A stretch of 64,000 nucleotides of DNA from contig JBBBDQ010001685.1 in the NCBI GenBank assembly GCA_037127315.1, positions 101,001 through 165,000 on the forward strand, in the 5' to 3' direction. Of the stretch, positions 62,651 through 64,000 are shown in pieces. Each line of letters opens with the position of its first letter. Positions within the stretch are counted from its first letter, which is position 1. A program made the position numbers and the translations under genes. The DNA comes from Ascarosepion bandense. Lineage: Eukaryota > Mollusca > Cephalopoda > Sepiida > Sepiidae. Under the pieces are notes generated by a model, which was not told the DNA's origin, ran no database searches, and was given only the letters and a program-made list of their open reading frames with translations.

Positions 62651-62950
62651 TGCGTTGTGGTACAGTGGATTTCGGCTCGGAACGAGAAATCGGGGAGCCG
62701 AGTTCGAATTCCAGTTGAATCCATTGTATTCACTTCCGCGCAAATACCTTTAGGAAAGGTATTAATCCGTCTCTTCCTTCTAGTTATGGGTTAAATAGCA
62801 GGACAGACTGGGTTCTATAGCCTTGGTCGGCAACCAGTCTACCGCAGAAAGCAATGGCAACCTACTGCGGGATAATCTGCCCAATCAGTCATGTCTCTTT
62901 CGAGACATGATCGCCCAAGCGTGTATCACGTATGGCGCTTAACTGACTGA
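62651..62950 (+). repeat. S1 SINE, full length, best copy
   Basis: TGCGTTGTGGTACAGTGGAT (A-box region), GGCTCGGAACGAGAAATCGG, GAGCCGAGTTCGAATTCCAG (B box), CGCAAATACCTTTAGGAAAG, GTTATGGGTTAAATAGCAGG, CAACCAGTCTACCGCAGAAA, hairpin TGTCTC-TTTC-GAGACA, CGTATGGCGCTTAACTGACT. About 300 bp; the least damaged S1 in the window. Confidence 0.93.
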
Positions 62951-62980
62951 AAAGATAAATGAAGAGAGAAAGAGAGAGAA

Positions 62981-63051
<71 letters not shown>
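62981..63051. repeat. (AT)n-(AG)n microsatellite
   Basis: TA run then AG run. Confidence 0.95.
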
Positions 63052-63054
<3 letters not shown>

Positions 63055-63114
63055 AATGAAACCGAAGGAAGGAGATCTAAATTAATGGCGAAAATTGATA
63101 TCTCGGAAAAGGCA

Positions 63115-63143
<29 letters not shown>
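63115..63143. repeat. (CA)n microsatellite
   Basis: CA dinucleotide repeat. Confidence 0.95.
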
Positions 63144-63147
<4 letters not shown>

Positions 63148-63149
63148 TG

Positions 63150-63900
63150 TTGAATCCTGTTTTACATACAGTTTCTTTTTCTTTCCGCTTTTTACCCTCT
63201 TTCTCTTTCAGTCCCTTTTTCTTTCTCATTTTCTTATTCTTCCCTTTTTCTGATTTTCCTACCTTTCTTTCTTTTTCTTCTTTTCCTTCTCTTTATATTT
63301 AATTCAATTCATTCTCCTTCATTTTTTGTCTCTTCCTTTCATTATTTTTTCTCTTTCCTCATTCTTTCTCTTCCTTTTCATCCTTTTCTTTCTTCTTTTA
63401 CCTCACCTTATTTTCTATTCTTTTGTTTTCTCTCTCTTCTCTCTTTTTTTCCTTTTCCTTCTACTCAATATTTCTCACTTTTCATCCTCAGTCTTCCTCT
63501 CTCTTCCTTCCCTTTTCCTTTCATTTCACTCTCCCACTTTTGCTCTCTTACCCTCTGTATATGTTTCTTATCCCTTCATTTTCTCTCTTCCTATCCTATT
63601 TTCGTCTCTAGCCAACACTTCTCTTTGCGGCCTCTTCTTTCTCCTTTACTTGCTTTTTCTTTCTTTCTTTCCTCTCCTCACATTCTCTTTCTTTTCCACT
63701 CTGTTTATACTCTATTTTCTTTCCCCTGGATCTCTCTCACTCTCTCTCCTTTCACTCTCTCCACACACTTTCTTTCCACCCTTCTTTATTCTCTCTTTTC
63801 TACACTCTTTATTTTTCTTTCTTTCATTCGTTGTCTTTCCCACTCTCATATAAGATGTTTTTCCATTCTCTATTTTCACATTTCTTCGTATTCCAGTTTT
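63150..63900. repeat. 750-bp pyrimidine-rich tract
   Basis: Plus strand nearly all T and C. The 175-codon frame at 63326-63853 is L/F/S-rich and reflects base bias. Confidence 0.85.
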
Positions 63901-64000
63901 TAATTTTAAATTAAAAAATAACTTATAAATCAGTTATGCAAAACAGCAAATAGTCATGACTATTAACACTATTTACATTGTCCTCATATTATTATATTCA

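Noticed and set aside
63326..63853. 175-codon open frame, plus strand
   Set aside because: Composition is almost only F, L, S and I because the strand is pyrimidine-rich; it has no domain or transmembrane pattern beyond bias.

Overview
This window reads as non-coding DNA from a repeat-rich, AT-rich animal genome. I found no host protein-coding gene that I can name. Every longer open frame I could interpret is a decayed retroelement or transposon fragment, or low-complexity sequence. The mix points to a cephalopod, most likely an octopus: many tRNA-derived SINEs, non-LTR retrotransposon 3' ends, Penelope-like and Helitron pieces, mariner/Tc1/pogo remnants and about thirty long (AT)n tracts. 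That assignment is inference from my knowledge of these families; no species-diagnostic gene is present. All boundaries were read by eye and may be off by several bases.

Repeat families, with working names used below. LINE-A: 5'-truncated non-LTR element with a YADD reverse transcriptase, an RTE-like 3' part and a (GAA)n tail (10 pieces). LINE-B: a second non-LTR family of CR1/jockey-like type with an oligo-A tail (8 pieces). LINE-C: one third-family remnant. S1: about 300 bp tRNA-headed SINE ending in a conserved hairpin. S2: a SINE that ends in the LINE-B 3' tail and occurs as head-to-tail multimers. S3: about 150 bp tRNA-headed element ending in a hammerhead-ribozyme sequence followed by (TA)n. 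Penelope-like (PLE) pieces lie near 5, 11.4 and 47.3 kb. Helitron termini lie near 6.6-7.0, 23.8, 36.2-37.1 and 38.5-39.4 kb. DNA-transposon relics are mariner at 5.7 and 25.7-26.7 kb, Tc1 at 3.4 and 17.7 kb, and pogo at 31.6 kb.

Layout. 0-8.5 kb: LINE-A, a 5S rRNA fragment joined to a SINE, S1 copies, a Tc1 terminal-repeat cluster, a five-unit S2 array, PLE, mariner, a Helitron and LINE-C. 9-14.6 kb: LINE-A copies, an S1-like SINE with a tRNA-Asp head, PLE and a foldback element. 16-22 kb: AT-anchored repeats, Tc1, S2, a 55-bp minisatellite grown out of LINE-A, and a threefold tandem duplication containing an exon-like open frame. 22.7-32.5 kb: S2, LINE-A/B, mariner, a foldback SINE pair, an S1-linker-S1 composite, S3 and pogo. 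32.5-43.1 kb: copies of an uncharacterised ~2 kb AT-rich family, Helitrons, a second S1-linker-S1 composite and pyrimidine-rich DNA. 43-50 kb: a tRNA-bearing inverted-repeat element, S3 copies, PLE and LINE-B. 50.6-53.4 kb: a 2.8 kb AT minisatellite. 53.7-64 kb: LINE-A/B, S2, S3, minisatellites and pyrimidine-rich DNA.

The most interesting system is a set of small RNA-based parasites. S3 pairs a pol III-type tRNA promoter with a consensus-quality type I hammerhead. S2 has the tail of LINE-B, its probable driver, and amplifies as multimers. S1 swaps tRNA heads and moves as a composite unit.
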